A stretch of 64,000 nt of DNA from Coprinopsis marcescibilis (GCA_004369085.1 ML210158.1:124001-188000), one strand, 5' to 3'; counted from the stretch's first letter, positions 48,195-62,457 are shown. Notes: generated by a model from the sequence alone, not told the origin. A program made the numbers and translations.

Positions 48195-49549
48195 GTTACA
48201 GCCAGAGCGCTGCTTGAGCCGTGTGTGAAGGAGGAAATGAGGTCTGCAGGTCCAACGGTCGCGAGAACTCAGACATGTGGCGTCGCCGCGCGAAAATTAC
48301 ATGTCATGCGAACTTGGACCTTTCATCTGACTTGATTAATCATTTACTCTCATAACAGCACAACTCTTATCGTATCGCCCAAGCCATCCCGTCCTGAAGA
48401 AACACTTTATCCAGCTGAAATCTTGCTGAAATCAGCAGATAAATTGTTTCCTTCGCTCAGGTCGGAGGTATGTAGGCAAGCAACCATTAATTGGCTCCAC
48501 GTGGGCTGAGTAAGACCATTTAGGTCGTCGAGGAGATTCACTCAACCCAGGGTTTATCTCAGTCGCAATCGCGTCTCTCAACGGGTATGAACCTCCGTAC
48601 ATTAGCAAATGGCCCGTACAGTGCTTTAATTGGCTGTATCTTTCAAGCAGACCGTACTTCGAGGACGTTTGTTTGTACCGGGGGTTTCTACCAAACCCCG
48701 GAAATAACATGACGGATCAATTACCTCTAATACCTCTAGTACCTCCGGCCCCTATGCCAGCCTTGATAGCTGATCTATGGCAATGCGTTTCACAATTAAC
48801 GGCTGCCTGCTATGCAGCAAGTGACGCTCGAGGATGCATTTGATTCTGCTCTTAACACCGGCTCAAAACAGGTCTCTCTACCCGATGGTACTGTTCCCGG
48901 GCCGCAGGCCTAAATTAACTCGAGATTGCCAATGGCACAAATCGACTCGACATAGCCCAACACTCATGACCGATTTTGTCTCCAATGAAGTCGCCATGTA
49001 TCATTCGCGGTCGGACCTCTCTATGCTAGTATGCACACTCTCCTTGCGACAGTTCCACTGTGAGCTACCTGACAGGCGTTCCCCAATAGGGGCGGCACAC
49101 TAGTTGGGTCTGGGTGGGGGGGCTAGAGAGTTGGTGGCAGATTCTTCCGTCCTGCCTGTTACGATGTACCTTCCCAGCTTCATGTTGCATCCTTCGCGGA
49201 AGAATGACGAGGGAAATCTCACGTCTTTCTCGTTATGTTCTAGACTTCGAGAAGGATTAAGGGACTATGGTTAAAGCAGCCAGACCCATGGTTGGCGCTT
49301 GCTTGAAGCAGCAGATCGAAGAAAAGAAGCAAAGGGAACTACCGGATTTCATAATCATAAGATCTGGAGACGAGTTTACGATGGTAATGAGTACATCAAG
49401 ACATATCTTCTTTTCTGCTACCTAGACAATTTCACATTATACTGATACAACAAGCAAACGTGCAAGAATTATAACGACATGAATGCATGAACGTGAAATA
49501 AAATATTAAACGACCCCTCTACCGTGATTTCTATAGCAGCCACCGATCT
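48195..49549. other. Intergenic region, nothing supported
   Basis: About 1.35 kb. It contains the sirtuin promoter on its left side and the 3' end of the next gene on its right. A micro-repeat TACCTCTAATACCTCTAGTACCTCC lies near 48722. No supported open frame. Confidence 0.35.
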
Positions 49550-50179
49550 TCAAATGCGCATCTTCCATGCGTCTTTCACACCAGCTTTTGAGAACTTGGT
49601 AGCCGCAGGGCCATCCGGCTGCGGGTTGCGGTCGCCAAGTTTACCGGTTCCTGGAGTTGTGCCTTCCTTGTCCATCAGTCCAAGGCCTCCAAAGCTTCCA
49701 CCTCGCCTGCCCATAGCGCCTGGGGCGACGCCATGGCGCACAGCGGAGCTCTCTCCAACGCCGGAGGTATTTTGTGGAGCGGCGCGCGTTGTGAATGGGT
49801 GCGCGAGCAGCTCAGCGGCAGTGGAGCTTAGCTCGGAGCGATTGTATTGCGGAGCTTCTGTAGCCGTGAATTGGACATATGGCGCAGAGGTGGGGTATGC
49901 ACCAGCGGGCACCTGGTAGTGCTTGTAGCTGGCGTCGGGCTCTGACACAACGTAGGTGCGTTGGCCGTTCAGCGACGCGAATGCGTCGGGGGCGCTGTCA
50001 TACGCCTTTTCATAATGGGTGACATTTGGAACATTAGCCGAGGACGATGACGACGGGGCTGAGGTAAGGGGTGAATTGTCGAGCACGACGAAGGGAGAGT
50101 GGAACGAGCGGACAGCAGAGAAGGCTGACACGGTGCGGGGAACGCGTTTTGAAAGTTGGGAAAGGACGACACTGGACAT
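49550..50179 (-). CDS. Small mitochondrial-type hypothetical protein
   Basis: Single exon of 209 residues. The open frame extends up to 50554, but the first convincing start is the ATG at 50179. It opens with a presequence-like leader, MSSVVLSQLSKRVPRTVSAF, with arginines and no acids. The rest is alanine, serine, proline and glycine rich. Features include FASLNGQRTYVVSEPDASYK, APQYNRSELSSTAAELLAHP, and a glycine-rich C-terminus with RRGGSFGGLGLMDKEGTTPG. No membrane span. I do not recognise the family; the leader suggests the mitochondrial matrix. Confidence 0.65.
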   Translation of the reverse strand: MSSVVLSQLSKRVPRTVSAFSAVRSFHSPFVVLDNSPLTSAPSSSSSANVPNVTHYEKAYDSAPDAFASLNGQRTYVVSEPDASYKHYQVPAGAYPTSAPYVQFTATEAPQYNRSELSSTAAELLAHPFTTRAAPQNTSGVGESSAVRHGVAPGAMGRRGGSFGGLGLMDKEGTTPGTGKLGDRNPQPDGPAATKFSKAGVKDAWKMRI

Positions 50180-50990
50180 CTTGGTGGTGGTTGAAAGAGG
50201 GGTACCCTTTTGAAAGCAACCAATGGAACGAGAAGCATTAAATACCTCAGCACCAGTCCTAATATGTGGGAAATCTGGGGTGCGATCAAAACCCCAGTCC
50301 AAAACGTCATCAGCCGAGGTTTTGGAAATCCCGCCCCTTTGCCTATTTGGGCCATCGAGCGCCTGTTTCCAGCCATATACTCCACCACCGTCCAGCCAAA
50401 TTTCAGGGCTCGTTTCTTTTTCAGTGGATTTTGAGACCGTTATGCATGTACTCTGAGACATTCTTTGGCATCCCCAAAGTTCTGGCATGAGAGCCATCAC
50501 TCCTCGTACGATTTCGTTTTTGGTTGTTAGTGCGCCATCATCATCTGCCGTCACCCATCATGCAAGCGCCCAAGGCGACCGGTCCTTTATGGGCTGACCG
50601 AAATGAAATCCAGCCAGAGGATTTAGACGAGGGCAGCCGCACACTCCATAAGCATCTCGACTAAAACACGCAGTACCCGACCCAAGTGATTACTATGCGG
50701 AAACACGGCACCGAGTGTATGACACCGGGTGAACGGAAAATCTCATCGACTGCAGGTCCTGAACCTAAAATGTAGCTGCTCTCTGGCCCATTGCACAACC
50801 AACTCTAAAGCCCAGAGTAACTGCACCACTAAGCAATTGATCGCTATACCATTCTACACTCTTCTAGCCACTATTCGTACACTGGTCTTACATACATGAC
50901 CACACCCAACACTCTAGAAATTACAGATTTAACCCGTTAGATAAACATGGGATGGTCAATCTGCCGGTCAATGGACGCTTCCCAGCGCTT
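50180..50990. other. Intergenic region, nothing supported
   Basis: About 800 bases holding the promoter of the mitochondrial-type gene and the 3' end of the PFK-2/FBPase-2 gene. The extension of the neighbouring open frame up to 50554 has no in-frame start with support. Confidence 0.35.
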
Positions 50991-53779
<2,789 letters not shown>

Positions 53780-54581
53780 ATTATACGTGGGGTCACTGGT
53801 GGGGACTGGATATGTGTATCTTGCTAATCTATCTGTTTTCGCGCAAAGTGGCCCTGGAGAAGTTCGTGCACGTAAGTGGGGATTTTTGCGATAAGCTGTT
53901 TAGAGTGGTGGTTTCGTGCCTTGATATGGATGCCAAATTTATCTTACGACTGCGGTTATCGCTAGAAAGTCGAGCCCAAGTTCCGTGAATATGGATGTGG
54001 AAGGAGCTCCAAAATCCGGAGCATGATCAGCGCTCAGTTAGGGGATTCAAGTATTTCATCCAGATCTGTCGAGTCTGGGCCTGTATTGGACATTGGACAG
54101 AAGTATATCCAATAACGAATTACGAAATAAAACGAGCCGAGGCTATTCGAGATGCGCTGTGCATATGTTTTTATTGAATCGGCTACATAGTACATGGAAA
54201 ATTGAAGCGCTGAAAAAAGAGCAAACTCATGACAGGATCGACAATATATATGTGGTATACATAATCTAGAGGCGAACTCTTGCAATCCAGATGCCGGGTC
54301 ATAAAGAGCGGTAGGTAATTGGGAATCCAACGATGAAATAAACGAGATATTGAGAGGAAAAGTGAGCGTTAGCGGCGGGCATTTCATGACGTTACGAGAG
54401 GCAATTATTATCGGTTGAGGTCTAAGTGGGCAATGTAAGGGTCGGGAGCGACATATAGATACGGAGGTTGAAGGAGCGTGGGCGATTTGGACCAAACTTG
54501 AATAATCCTTGCATAGATTGTGAGTGTTTGAGGAGTTACTGTTATCGAAACAGGTGTCGCTGGCAAATGCAGTTTGGCAAG
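53780..54581. other. Intergenic region, nothing supported
   Basis: About 800 bases with the promoter of the PFK-2 gene and the 3' end of the casein kinase gene. No supported open frame. Confidence 0.35.
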
Positions 54582-56668
54582 TTATGCTCGGCAGCAGAGT
54601 GCGTCCCAGAAGCTTTTGCGTTTGCCGTGATCTCCATTGTCCATCCGACGCATTTGATCGCGGTCGTACACGCCCATGGCTTTCGTCCCACCGTATCCGT
54701 CCCGTTGTGGCGTAGCGAGCCCGTCTCTAGAGGTGGAGCCATATTTGTTACCCTGGTTTTGACCATAAAGGAACGACTCTGACCCATTATGGTTGCCATT
54801 GGCAGTTTGCGATTGGGTATTTGGCGAATGGCGACCATATTGATGGCTCCCACTTCGATAACCGTTGGGTGTTGGTGCAGTCGCGTATGGATGAGGAGTT
54901 GTCAATGCAGCAGAGCCAGGTTCGCGTTGTTGACTGCCACGCCGGCTGTTAGGTGCAACTGGTTGCACACTGGTGGGGTCACGACTTCGGTCGCCTGCCT
55001 GCCGACTCCTGCCCTTGATGTGAGCCGGGGCAGGGCTAACGAGGAGGCCAGCTGGAGTGGTGCCATCTTGTTGCGGTTGTCTTGAGCGACGGCCGTGGTC
55101 CCGATCTCTCCTGTGCTCTCTGTCGCGGTGGGGTGTGGCGGTCGTACTCGAGTGAGTCTGATGATGGACTGCTGTCAGTGATGCCGGTGGACGTGACAAG
55201 ACGAAACTTACGTTGCCAGCTTCCCAGCCCTTGCCATTGTTCAGGAGCATCCAGTCATAAACTCCATCCTCAGGTTCGCCTAGTGTTCTCAGCACTTTGC
55301 TGAAGAGGTCCCGCAAAAAGTCGTAGTCAGGGGTTTCCTCGAAGCCAAGCTTTCGAACGTAGTTCATGTAGATGGTAAATTCCTCTACAAAAGAGCGTCA
55401 AGAAGCAAAAGCGGGTGTCAGTCGGTTGAACGTACCTGGGAAACCCTCACACAGCTCCGCAATCGGTGTGGTTTGCTTCTTTTCGCCGATCTTCTCGTAC
55501 TTTTGTTTGTTGGTTGCAGCTCGGAGTCCTTGCCACGGTAGACCACCTCTGAGGAAATACATGAAGACATGTCCAAGAGACTCGAGGTCATCTCGCCGCG
55601 ACTGCTCACGACCCAGGTGGGTGTTGATGGACATGTATCGTGCCGTCCCTGACAGCGACTTGCGTTCACGATAGGGTATATGCACCTTGGTTTTCGGATC
55701 ACGGTAATGCTTTGCCATGCCAAAATCTATGAAGCTGGGTTAGATTTGGAGGCAAAAGCTCGCGCATCGATGACGCACCAATGATGTGGATAACATTGGC
55801 CGTTTTGCTACCAGGCACGCCAATGAGAAAATTATCCGGTTTGATATCTCTATAGATGAGGGACTTTTCGTGAATACTTTGCACACGAGTAACCTGGAAT
55901 TGATGCCGGTCAACAGGTTTCGGGGAATGTGATTATCGCATTTAAGTACCATTTGCTTGGCCGCCATGCAGACCGTCTTGATAGAGAACTTGCGCCCGCA
56001 CATGTCGAAAAGGTCTTCGAGATTGGGGCCCAAAAGGTCGATGACAAGGACATTATGCAGTCCTTCTTGACCGAAATAATGAACCTGAGGGACACCCGCT
56101 GGCACAGGAGTCAGATATTGGAGGCACCGGGATATAAATGAATGATGTACGTGTTCCACTCATGGTTCTATAAGAGCGAAATTCATCGCGCAGTTGAGGT
56201 GCATCCGATTTTCTAGGTTCCTAACGCGAAATCATGAGGGCAATTCGAAAGCGGGGTCGACGGGCACGCGCTCACAAATTTGATTGCCACTGGGGTATTA
56301 GAAACAAGCTTGGTACCTATATAACGCTCCGTTAGCTTAACATTCTCCCGCAGATAGTACGAAGTTGGTTAAAAGACGACTCTGCGAAGCCCAGTGTGGA
56401 AAGTTGACCCTTGCAGCATGCCAGGCGGACCCATCAAAGTTGCATTTTGGGTATCAGTGATACAGCAAGAAGCTCTAGCATGCTGCAAAGCAGCCGAAAG
56501 AAAGAAATGCAGCGAGGCAACACACATACCCTCGAAAACGACGCCAAAGGATCCTTCACCAATCTTCTTTCCCACTCTATAATGATTGCCAACAATGCCA
56601 TTGCCGCTGTTTGAGTGACTTGGGTGCGACGACGACGACGCTATGACATGAGGTGTTGTTGTGGCCAT
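54582..56668 (-). CDS. YCK1: Casein kinase I, Yck/Cki type
   Basis: Plasma-membrane serine/threonine kinase of the CK1 family, with roles in glucose sensing, endocytosis and septins in yeast. ATG at 56668. Kinase motifs in order: [18 protein letters not shown] (glycine loop), [20 protein letters not shown] (lysine), [14 protein letters not shown] (catalytic loop), [16 protein letters not shown] (DFG), and the CK1 hallmark [17 protein letters not shown]. The kinase-domain end reads [14 protein letters not shown]. The C-terminal tail is long and rich in glutamine, glycine, asparagine and serine, and ends [13 protein letters not shown]. The two cysteines near the end fit palmitoylation as in Yck1/Yck2. 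At least six introns; the exon from 56.31 down to 56.15 kb is short. Confidence 0.93.
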
Positions 56669-57302
56669 GGCGGATTATAGGAGGAAATGGCAAAAAGAAA
56701 GAGGAGACAGGAAGGGCAAGCGGTGAATGGCCTGGAGCAGCAGAGCGCCAACGGCCAGCAAGGAAACGCAAAGGGGGAACTGGGAGAGAATCGGATGTTA
56801 CTAAAGCGGACTTGAATTTTGGCAACAGCACGTGCTTCTTCTCTTGGCACCCCTTTCCAGCCTGCCCGGCCCTGGGCCCTGCTTGTAGTATGTCTTGACA
56901 GAATCCTTGAACATATGTATTGTTTCTGATTGCTGTACACCTTTTTCGCTTCCCGGTGCGTCTACTTCATTCCCGGAGAGTGGACGATTCCGCCTATGGA
57001 AGTCTTCCGTGCCCCGCCTTTTTGCTTGCTTGTGTGGTTTTTTAATTTCCGGTCCAATGAAATAATTCCTCGATATTTATCCTCAATATTTGCCGTCAGC
57101 CTTTGAACCAAGCACCGGTCTAACCGTGGGAACCCGTGTGATAGCCTTTCCTTCTGGCCGTCGTATTACGCATCTCCTTGTCACTGCAGTGACCATCCCC
57201 CGTGTTCCTGAACAATGAACTCAGCAGGTTCGGCATTCAGACAGGTCTTTTTAGTCATCCTTCACCACTTGTTCTCCTGTTGAATTTGGCTTCAGATCTC
57301 GG
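56669..57302. other. Divergent intergenic region, nothing supported
   Basis: About 630 bases between the start of casein kinase I and the start of the F-box gene. It must hold both promoters. The open frames at 56577-56940 and 56653-56898 look like chance. Confidence 0.35.
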
Positions 57303-58772
57303 ATGGACACTAACGCGGCTAACGAAGAGTCCATCATCCAAGCAAATATCCACCGACTCCAAGTCTCCAAGGCAAATCTCCTACGAGAAATCGAGAAAAT
57401 AGACCAACAGCTTCTCCACGAAACTGCGAAATACGGAAGGTTTCGAAATGACAGGAATCCCGCTCTTCAGATCCCCAATGAAATTATCACCTCTATCTTT
57501 ATGCTTGTCCACAACCGACTGCGGTATGCGAATTCGGTCAAAGCAAGATCGGAAGCACTCAGGTTCTTGCTTTCAATATCGCACGTTTGCACCCGATGGC
57601 GAGTTATCGTCCTTAACACCTGCCTCCTCTGGAACGAAATCATCATGACTTTTCGTCACGGTTTCGCCTCCCCTGTACCATTGGAATGCCTTGAGGCACA
57701 CCTCATTCGATCAGGGGATTGCTACCTAGACATGGCCTTCAATTTGACTGGGAGTTATATCGGGTACCCTTCCTTTTTGCAACTAATCGGACGACATTCG
57801 ACACGTTGGCGGCGAGTTTCCCTTCTGGTCGCGTTCGGCAACGTTTCTCATTTCCAAAACGCGTTTCAAAATCTGCACACTCCAGTGTTGGAACACTTCT
57901 CGGTGAACATCCAGAACACTCAAGGCGGTGGGCCTGGAACTCCGCGAATTCCCTACCCTAGTGATTCACCCCAAATGTTCGACCTTGGCTCGCCAAAGCT
58001 TACCTTTCTGCGGTTGGCTGGGGCGGCATTCGGAACCCTGGTTCCCGACTGCAACATGTTGCAGACATTGCATTTGGTCGGCTGGAACAGGTCATTCCTC
58101 ACATGGGAGCGGTTGAGGGAGGGCTTGGAGGCCATGCCCCTCTTGACGAACCTATCCCTTGACAAACTCTGCGTACGGCATGCACGCGATCCCTTCAAAG
58201 ATTCTCAGCCAATGCACCTTCCAAAACTGAGGTGTCTGCGGATCCGAGATCCATACTCGCCTGTTATCATGATGCTGCCCCTCATGGTGCTTCCCAAGTT
58301 AGAATCCCTTCATCTCCATCACCTTGAAATGTTCGACTCGCTTTCCATTCCGACTGTGACCACACTTTCGTTGGAGACTTGCAATCTCCAGGAAATCGAG
58401 GTTGTCAACCTTGTTTCAAGGTTTCCAAACGTTGAGGAACTCGGCATAGACGATTGCAGCTTTTCGAGTCTATTCAACCTGCTCTCGTCTGGGGAGGCAG
58501 AGGAACCTGAACCGTGGCCTAAACTTCACACCCTTACAGTTCGGGAACTCCCCATGTCGGACGTCGTTTACTTGGTTTCTCTGGTCCTCGCCCGAAAGGA
58601 GCGGCAGATGCCGCTTCAGGTGTTGCGTGTGGACAGGAGGAGCCGTACTGTTCTTCGTAACAAGCATCGTCTCGACTGGCTGGCTGGGGAGATGGAGGTT
58701 CAACATCGCGACTTCGCCGAATCCTGGCCTCCCGGGCTCGGTTACGACGACCCCCATGATTTGGAAGACTAG
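57303..58772 (+). CDS. F-box-like protein, 489 residues
   Basis: Single uninterrupted exon, unusual in this intron-rich window. The N-terminus is a coiled-coil (residues about 10-45: IHRLQVSKANLLREIEKIDQ), then the mushroom-type F-box-like motif LQIPNEIITSIFMLVHNRLR and ISHVCTRWRVIVLNTCLLWN at about residues 58-110. The remainder has leucine-rich repeat-like stretches (LTNLSLDKL; TTLSLETCNLQEI; VEELGIDDCSF). Proteins of this type form one of the largest gene families in Agaricomycetes. They are thought to be substrate adaptors of SCF ubiquitin ligases. The target here is unknown. Confidence 0.85.
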   Translation: MDTNAANEESIIQANIHRLQVSKANLLREIEKIDQQLLHETAKYGRFRNDRNPALQIPNEIITSIFMLVHNRLRYANSVKARSEALRFLLSISHVCTRWRVIVLNTCLLWNEIIMTFRHGFASPVPLECLEAHLIRSGDCYLDMAFNLTGSYIGYPSFLQLIGRHSTRWRRVSLLVAFGNVSHFQNAFQNLHTPVLEHFSVNIQNTQGGGPGTPRIPYPSDSPQMFDLGSPKLTFLRLAGAAFGTLVPDCNMLQTLHLVGWNRSFLTWERLREGLEAMPLLTNLSLDKLCVRHARDPFKDSQPMHLPKLRCLRIRDPYSPVIMMLPLMVLPKLESLHLHHLEMFDSLSIPTVTTLSLETCNLQEIEVVNLVSRFPNVEELGIDDCSFSSLFNLLSSGEAEEPEPWPKLHTLTVRELPMSDVVYLVSLVLARKERQMPLQVLRVDRRSRTVLRNKHRLDWLAGEMEVQHRDFAESWPPGLGYDDPHDLED

Positions 58773-59377
58773 CAGGGACATGCACATGACCTTTAAAGGC
58801 CGCAGCACACCGTTATCCGTCCGTCAGGCGGGATGTTTATCAGCAAGTGGACGGTTCTCAACAATCGACAAGAGGACCTGGGCCTGATTAATTCCAATGA
58901 CAGGTGGAGAGGTCCGACGGAATTCTATGTTTTTCTACCCCAAGTCTATTCTACCTAGAGCTCGTTGGTTCTTGGTGTAGAGATTTGCTAAATACAAGTG
59001 GTAGGAGGAGGAGTATATTACATGACTAGAACGTATCGAAGACCAGTATGGTCGGGGAAGCAATGGCCGATTTCACTAACATTTAGCTGAAAGGTTGACT
59101 CCATTTGACTTTGAGACTACTGGATGGGAATAGCGGGCAGGTGACATTTCGTACAATCTGAGATTACCGGATGGCCCATATATGGGAAAATCTTAGTAAA
59201 AATGGCCGTCAGACCGATCCGGTTTAAGAAATCGATGTAATAAGGCTCAGTCAGCAGGGCTTCCTACTTCAGTCATCCGTCTCCATGTTCCTCCGTCCAT
59301 TGAAATTCCCCTCATAAACCCCTCTCTCCATAGTTGTCCCTTCTCCTCCTCGCTCTCGATTATCTGTTAGATCTTCC
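58773..59377. other. Intergenic region, nothing supported
   Basis: About 600 bases with the 3' end of the F-box gene and the promoter of the oxidoreductase gene. A CT-rich tract (CTTCTCCTCCTCGCTCTCG, about 59341-59359) lies just before the ATG at 59378 and is a likely start region. Confidence 0.45.
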
Positions 59378-60375
59378 ATGTCCGCTTTGCGCCCCGTCAA
59401 GTTGACAGTGATCACTGACTTTGTGAGTTGCTGTTAACTATCTATCTGTCCCTATTGATCTTGTTTCTTATGTTCTAGGTTTGCGTTAGCTGTTGCATTG
59501 GCCATCATGAACTGTTGCAAGCCATAACACACTGCAAAGATACTCTCAAGCTCCCGTTGCAGTTCGAGCTCGAGCACATGCCATTCCGTCTCATTGGCAA
59601 CAATATTCTCCCAAATAGTTGCCCCAACAAGTACCAGAAAGACGAGTTTTTGCTCAAGTTCATTGGCAAGGAGCGCTTTTCAACAATCGAGCACAACGTC
59701 ACACGCTGGGCTGAGGAGAAGGGAATACCAATGTGAGTCCCACGACCGCATTCTCGCGAAATCACATTGGCTGATGTCACCACCAGTTCGCTGCGCGGCA
59801 TCATGACCCAGTCCACCCGCGCCCACCGCTTGGCCCTCAAGGCACGCAAAATCGGCGGCCAGAGGCTCCAAACGCCTCTAGTTTCTGCTATTTTTAAAGC
59901 CACAAACCAGGACGGCAAGGATATTTCTGACTTCGATGTTCTCGCGGAGTTGGCTGAGGAATCTGGTGTTATGGGCAAGGCTGACGTGAGGAAACACCAT
60001 ATTGATAAGCTTTACGGCGATTGCTGACGGCTTCACCCATCCGGCCATTCTTCTAGACCATTGAATTTCTCAAGTCAGACGAGCTAGAGAAAGAGGTCAA
60101 CGACTTGTGCAATGCAGCGCGGTCAAAAGGGATTACTGGCGTCCCAATTACGATTATTGATGAGAAATGGGCTGTGAGCGGGGGCCAGTCATCGGATGTA
60201 TACATCCAGGTATGTTCACCACCGCTCATATAATGATGAAACGATGACCGAATCTTTACCCACCCAATAGATTTTCAAGAAGCTTGCTGCAGCTGGTGTC
60301 CATGCAGCTCCATCACCATTCCCAAGTTCCTTGGTCCACACCTGCACCGGTGACGGGTCTGATGACTCTGATTGA
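59378..60375 (+). CDS. DsbA/FrnE-like thioredoxin-fold oxidoreductase
   Basis: Exons 59378-59422, 59479-59732, 59787-59985, 60057-60209 and 60271-60375 total 756 bases, giving 251 residues. The N-terminus LTVITDFVCVSCCIGHHELL corresponds to the FrnE-type DFVCPWCYIG active site, but CPWC is replaced by CVSC followed by a third cysteine. The helical insert is present (TRWAEEKGIPISLRGIMTQS; THRLALKARKIGG-like segment). The cis-proline loop is in GITGVPITIIDEKWAVSG. The C-terminus is QIFKKLAAAG followed by a short polar tail. Family knowledge: FrnE-like proteins are cytosolic DsbA-fold oxidoreductases or glutathione-dependent isomerases. Function here is inferred from the fold; the specific substrate is unknown. 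No signal peptide. Confidence 0.85.
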
Positions 60376-60536
60376 TATGTTCACCCTCTGCGCACTCTGT
60401 TTATTGTTCTCCTGGCATACGATTTCCCCTGTGTGGCCACTTTGTTTTTGAACCATGTTCGCGTTTTTGTTTCACAATTTCCTTCGTAGTGTACTTTTTC
60501 TCCCTCATCGCATATTTACCCTCTTGTCCTATTAAT

Positions 60537-61721
60537 ATGTATACTTTCAATGCGAGACCTGACGACCAGACACCATTCTTCACACAGATCCAGAGTGAGA
60601 ACCCTGATTTCAAGGTCCGGACAGAATGCTATGTCCAAGATATGTCATCTCAGATATTCTCAAGCGTTTAACCTTCGTTCTCATGCGGTCGTGGGTCATC
60701 CCATCCGATTATCACTGACCCATGCCTAATCACTCTTTTTTCTCCGTGCCGTGATATCTTTGCACTGCGGTCTTAGCAAGCTCTTGGTTCTAAGTGAGTT
60801 TTTGATATCCTCGGAATCAGAACACCGAAGTCTTCTCCTATCTTAACCTCTATTCCCGGAAATCTTCAGGAGGTTTCGACTGGCTTCGACGAATGAACAC
60901 TTCGTACAGGATGCATATGTCAACGGGTCTTCCGGTGGTAGACGTTTCCGGTCGTCAGTTGTGTAACCAAGATATAATAATAATGCACAGAAGAAAAAAC
61001 CATCAGTGTTCCGGTTCCATCGCTCTCTATTATATATCCACCAGGTACGATATATCGGACCCTGCTCCAGTCACGAACACTTACTACGTTCTGAACTGGG
61101 GTTCTCAATTAGAGCACCGATTCTTGTTGACTAGACCTGGATTTCTACTCGGTGCTGTCAGTGAAAGAAGTGCGTTTAGCTTTGGGAACGCTTCTCTCCA
61201 ATATATTTGGAAGAAGCATACATTCTGTGACGATCTGGTGAGCATTCTCATCATGACAGCCCCGTACCGTGTGTCGTATGTACTGCACGTTCACTGTCGT
61301 GTTTCCCGACCTCGTTCCTGCGACTGAATAGCCTGAGCGGTATTCTGACGCCGCTTGGCTAACCCTCCATGACAGATAAATCAGCCGTCCGATCTTAATC
61401 GGTAAGCTTCCGTAGTTTTGTGTGCTATTGTAATACTACGTTATCCGTTGCGCCATTTATCTAAGGCGCTACATAGTGCTCGGAGGGTCCGAGATGGGGT
61501 CAACCGGACGGTTATGGACTTACTTATGGGGGCTCAAGAACTGCGCAGGCCCGTGGCTCCAAGAGATGGGCATGAACATAGGTTTCCAAATGGTCGACGA
61601 GATACCCGTGCCTGACGTTACTTCTTGCGATGCTCGGTCCAACCAATCCTTCAACTCAACCCGTCTCGCTAACTATCGAACTCAGGCCCCAGTCCTCGCC
61701 ATCCCTAACGCGGTCCTTTAG
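60537..61721 (+). CDS. Poorly resolved multi-exon gene, possibly DUF6593-like
   Basis: The 3' half is convincing as spliced coding sequence. The exon around 61050-61215 reads TYYVLNWGSQLEHRFLLTRP and FGNASLQYIWKKHTFCDDL. An intron GTGAGC...ACAG follows, then a 26-base exon (61376-61401), an intron GTAAGC...CTAAG, then a last exon RYIVLGGSEMGSTGRLWTYL to TAG 61719-61721. The 5' half is unsure. A candidate first exon starts at ATG 60537 (MYTFNARPDDQTPFFTQIQS), and another coding-like stretch lies at about 60870-60960 (GGFDWLRRMNTS). The YIWKK strand and a MVDEIPV segment recall DUF6593, but this is weak. A broken gene is also possible. Confidence 0.4.
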
Positions 61722-61840
61722 CACGAGGAGTTAGTCCTAGATGGATGGAAGAAGTTCAATAAGTGCAATATGCGGATATTCATCAGCGTGCCTGCTCGTC
61801 GGCCATGGCGTCAGATGTGGCCACTGCGAACATAAAGTAT

Positions 61841-61933
61841 GGCTACCTGGCGCAATGGTAGCGCGTTTGGCTTCGATGGCTTAACGGCATGTTGCATACC
61901 AAGAGGTTGCAGGTTCGAGCCCTGCGGTGGTCA
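61841..61933 (+). tRNA. tRNA-Arg (anticodon TCG) with a 21-base intron
   Basis: The cloverleaf reads: acceptor stem GGCTACC (61841-61847) with GGTGGTC (61926-61932), two G-U pairs; discriminator A. D arm GCGC-AATGGTA-GCGC. Anticodon stem TTTGG (61866-61870) with CCAAG (61899-61903). Anticodon loop C-T-TCG-A-[intron]-A. T arm GCAGG-TTCGAGC-CCTGC. The intron (61877-61897) sits between positions 37 and 38, the only place eukaryotic nuclear tRNA introns occur. The internal promoter boxes are good (TGGCGCAATGG and GGTTCGAGCCC). Anticodon UCG reads CGA. Confidence 0.9.
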
Positions 61934-61938
61934 TTTTT
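61934..61938 (+). terminator. RNA polymerase III terminator
   Basis: A run of five T directly after the tRNA discriminator base, followed by further T-rich sequence. Confidence 0.8.
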
Positions 61939-62457
61939 GTTTTGGATTGGCACACAGAGGGCCTTTAAGGTAAACGTGTCTCTTATCAATTCTTGACTCG
62001 TAGTGGTGTGCAGGAAAAGCCCAGGACTCCTTTATCTAGGTATGAAAATACCGGCGTAAGCTTGTCGCCAATTCTCAGTCCGTGAGGCCCATTGGCTTGC
62101 ATTCATACGTCGTATTTGATTTGCGCTCACTGGCGCCCAACCGTGGAACCTTGTTTCCCATATTCGTTGTTCCTTGCCACGACATGGTTCTCTGCGACAG
62201 AAAGCCTGCTGATGAATCGAAGCGGAATGGTCTCAGCCGACAAAGGGAGCTTCGAATAACTATGTGTATGTCTCGCTGATGTCATCCTTCGGCAAAAGAG
62301 ACATGAGGACAGAGTTGCCGAATGATACAATTTTTGCAAGCACTGCACTATACTGGACGGCCAACACATAAATACTGTCCTATCTGGACCGCAGTTTCTT
62401 GAAAACGCTTGCCCTTATACCCTGCGATCTCTAAAACTGGTTAGGTCCTTGGATTAA

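Noticed and set aside
49551..50554. Reading the small mitochondrial-type gene as a 334-residue protein.
   Set aside because: The upper part has no family support and the ATG at 50179 opens a good presequence.
59505..59978. A 157-codon minus-strand frame.
   Set aside because: Antisense to two exons of the DsbA-like gene, with no motifs of its own.
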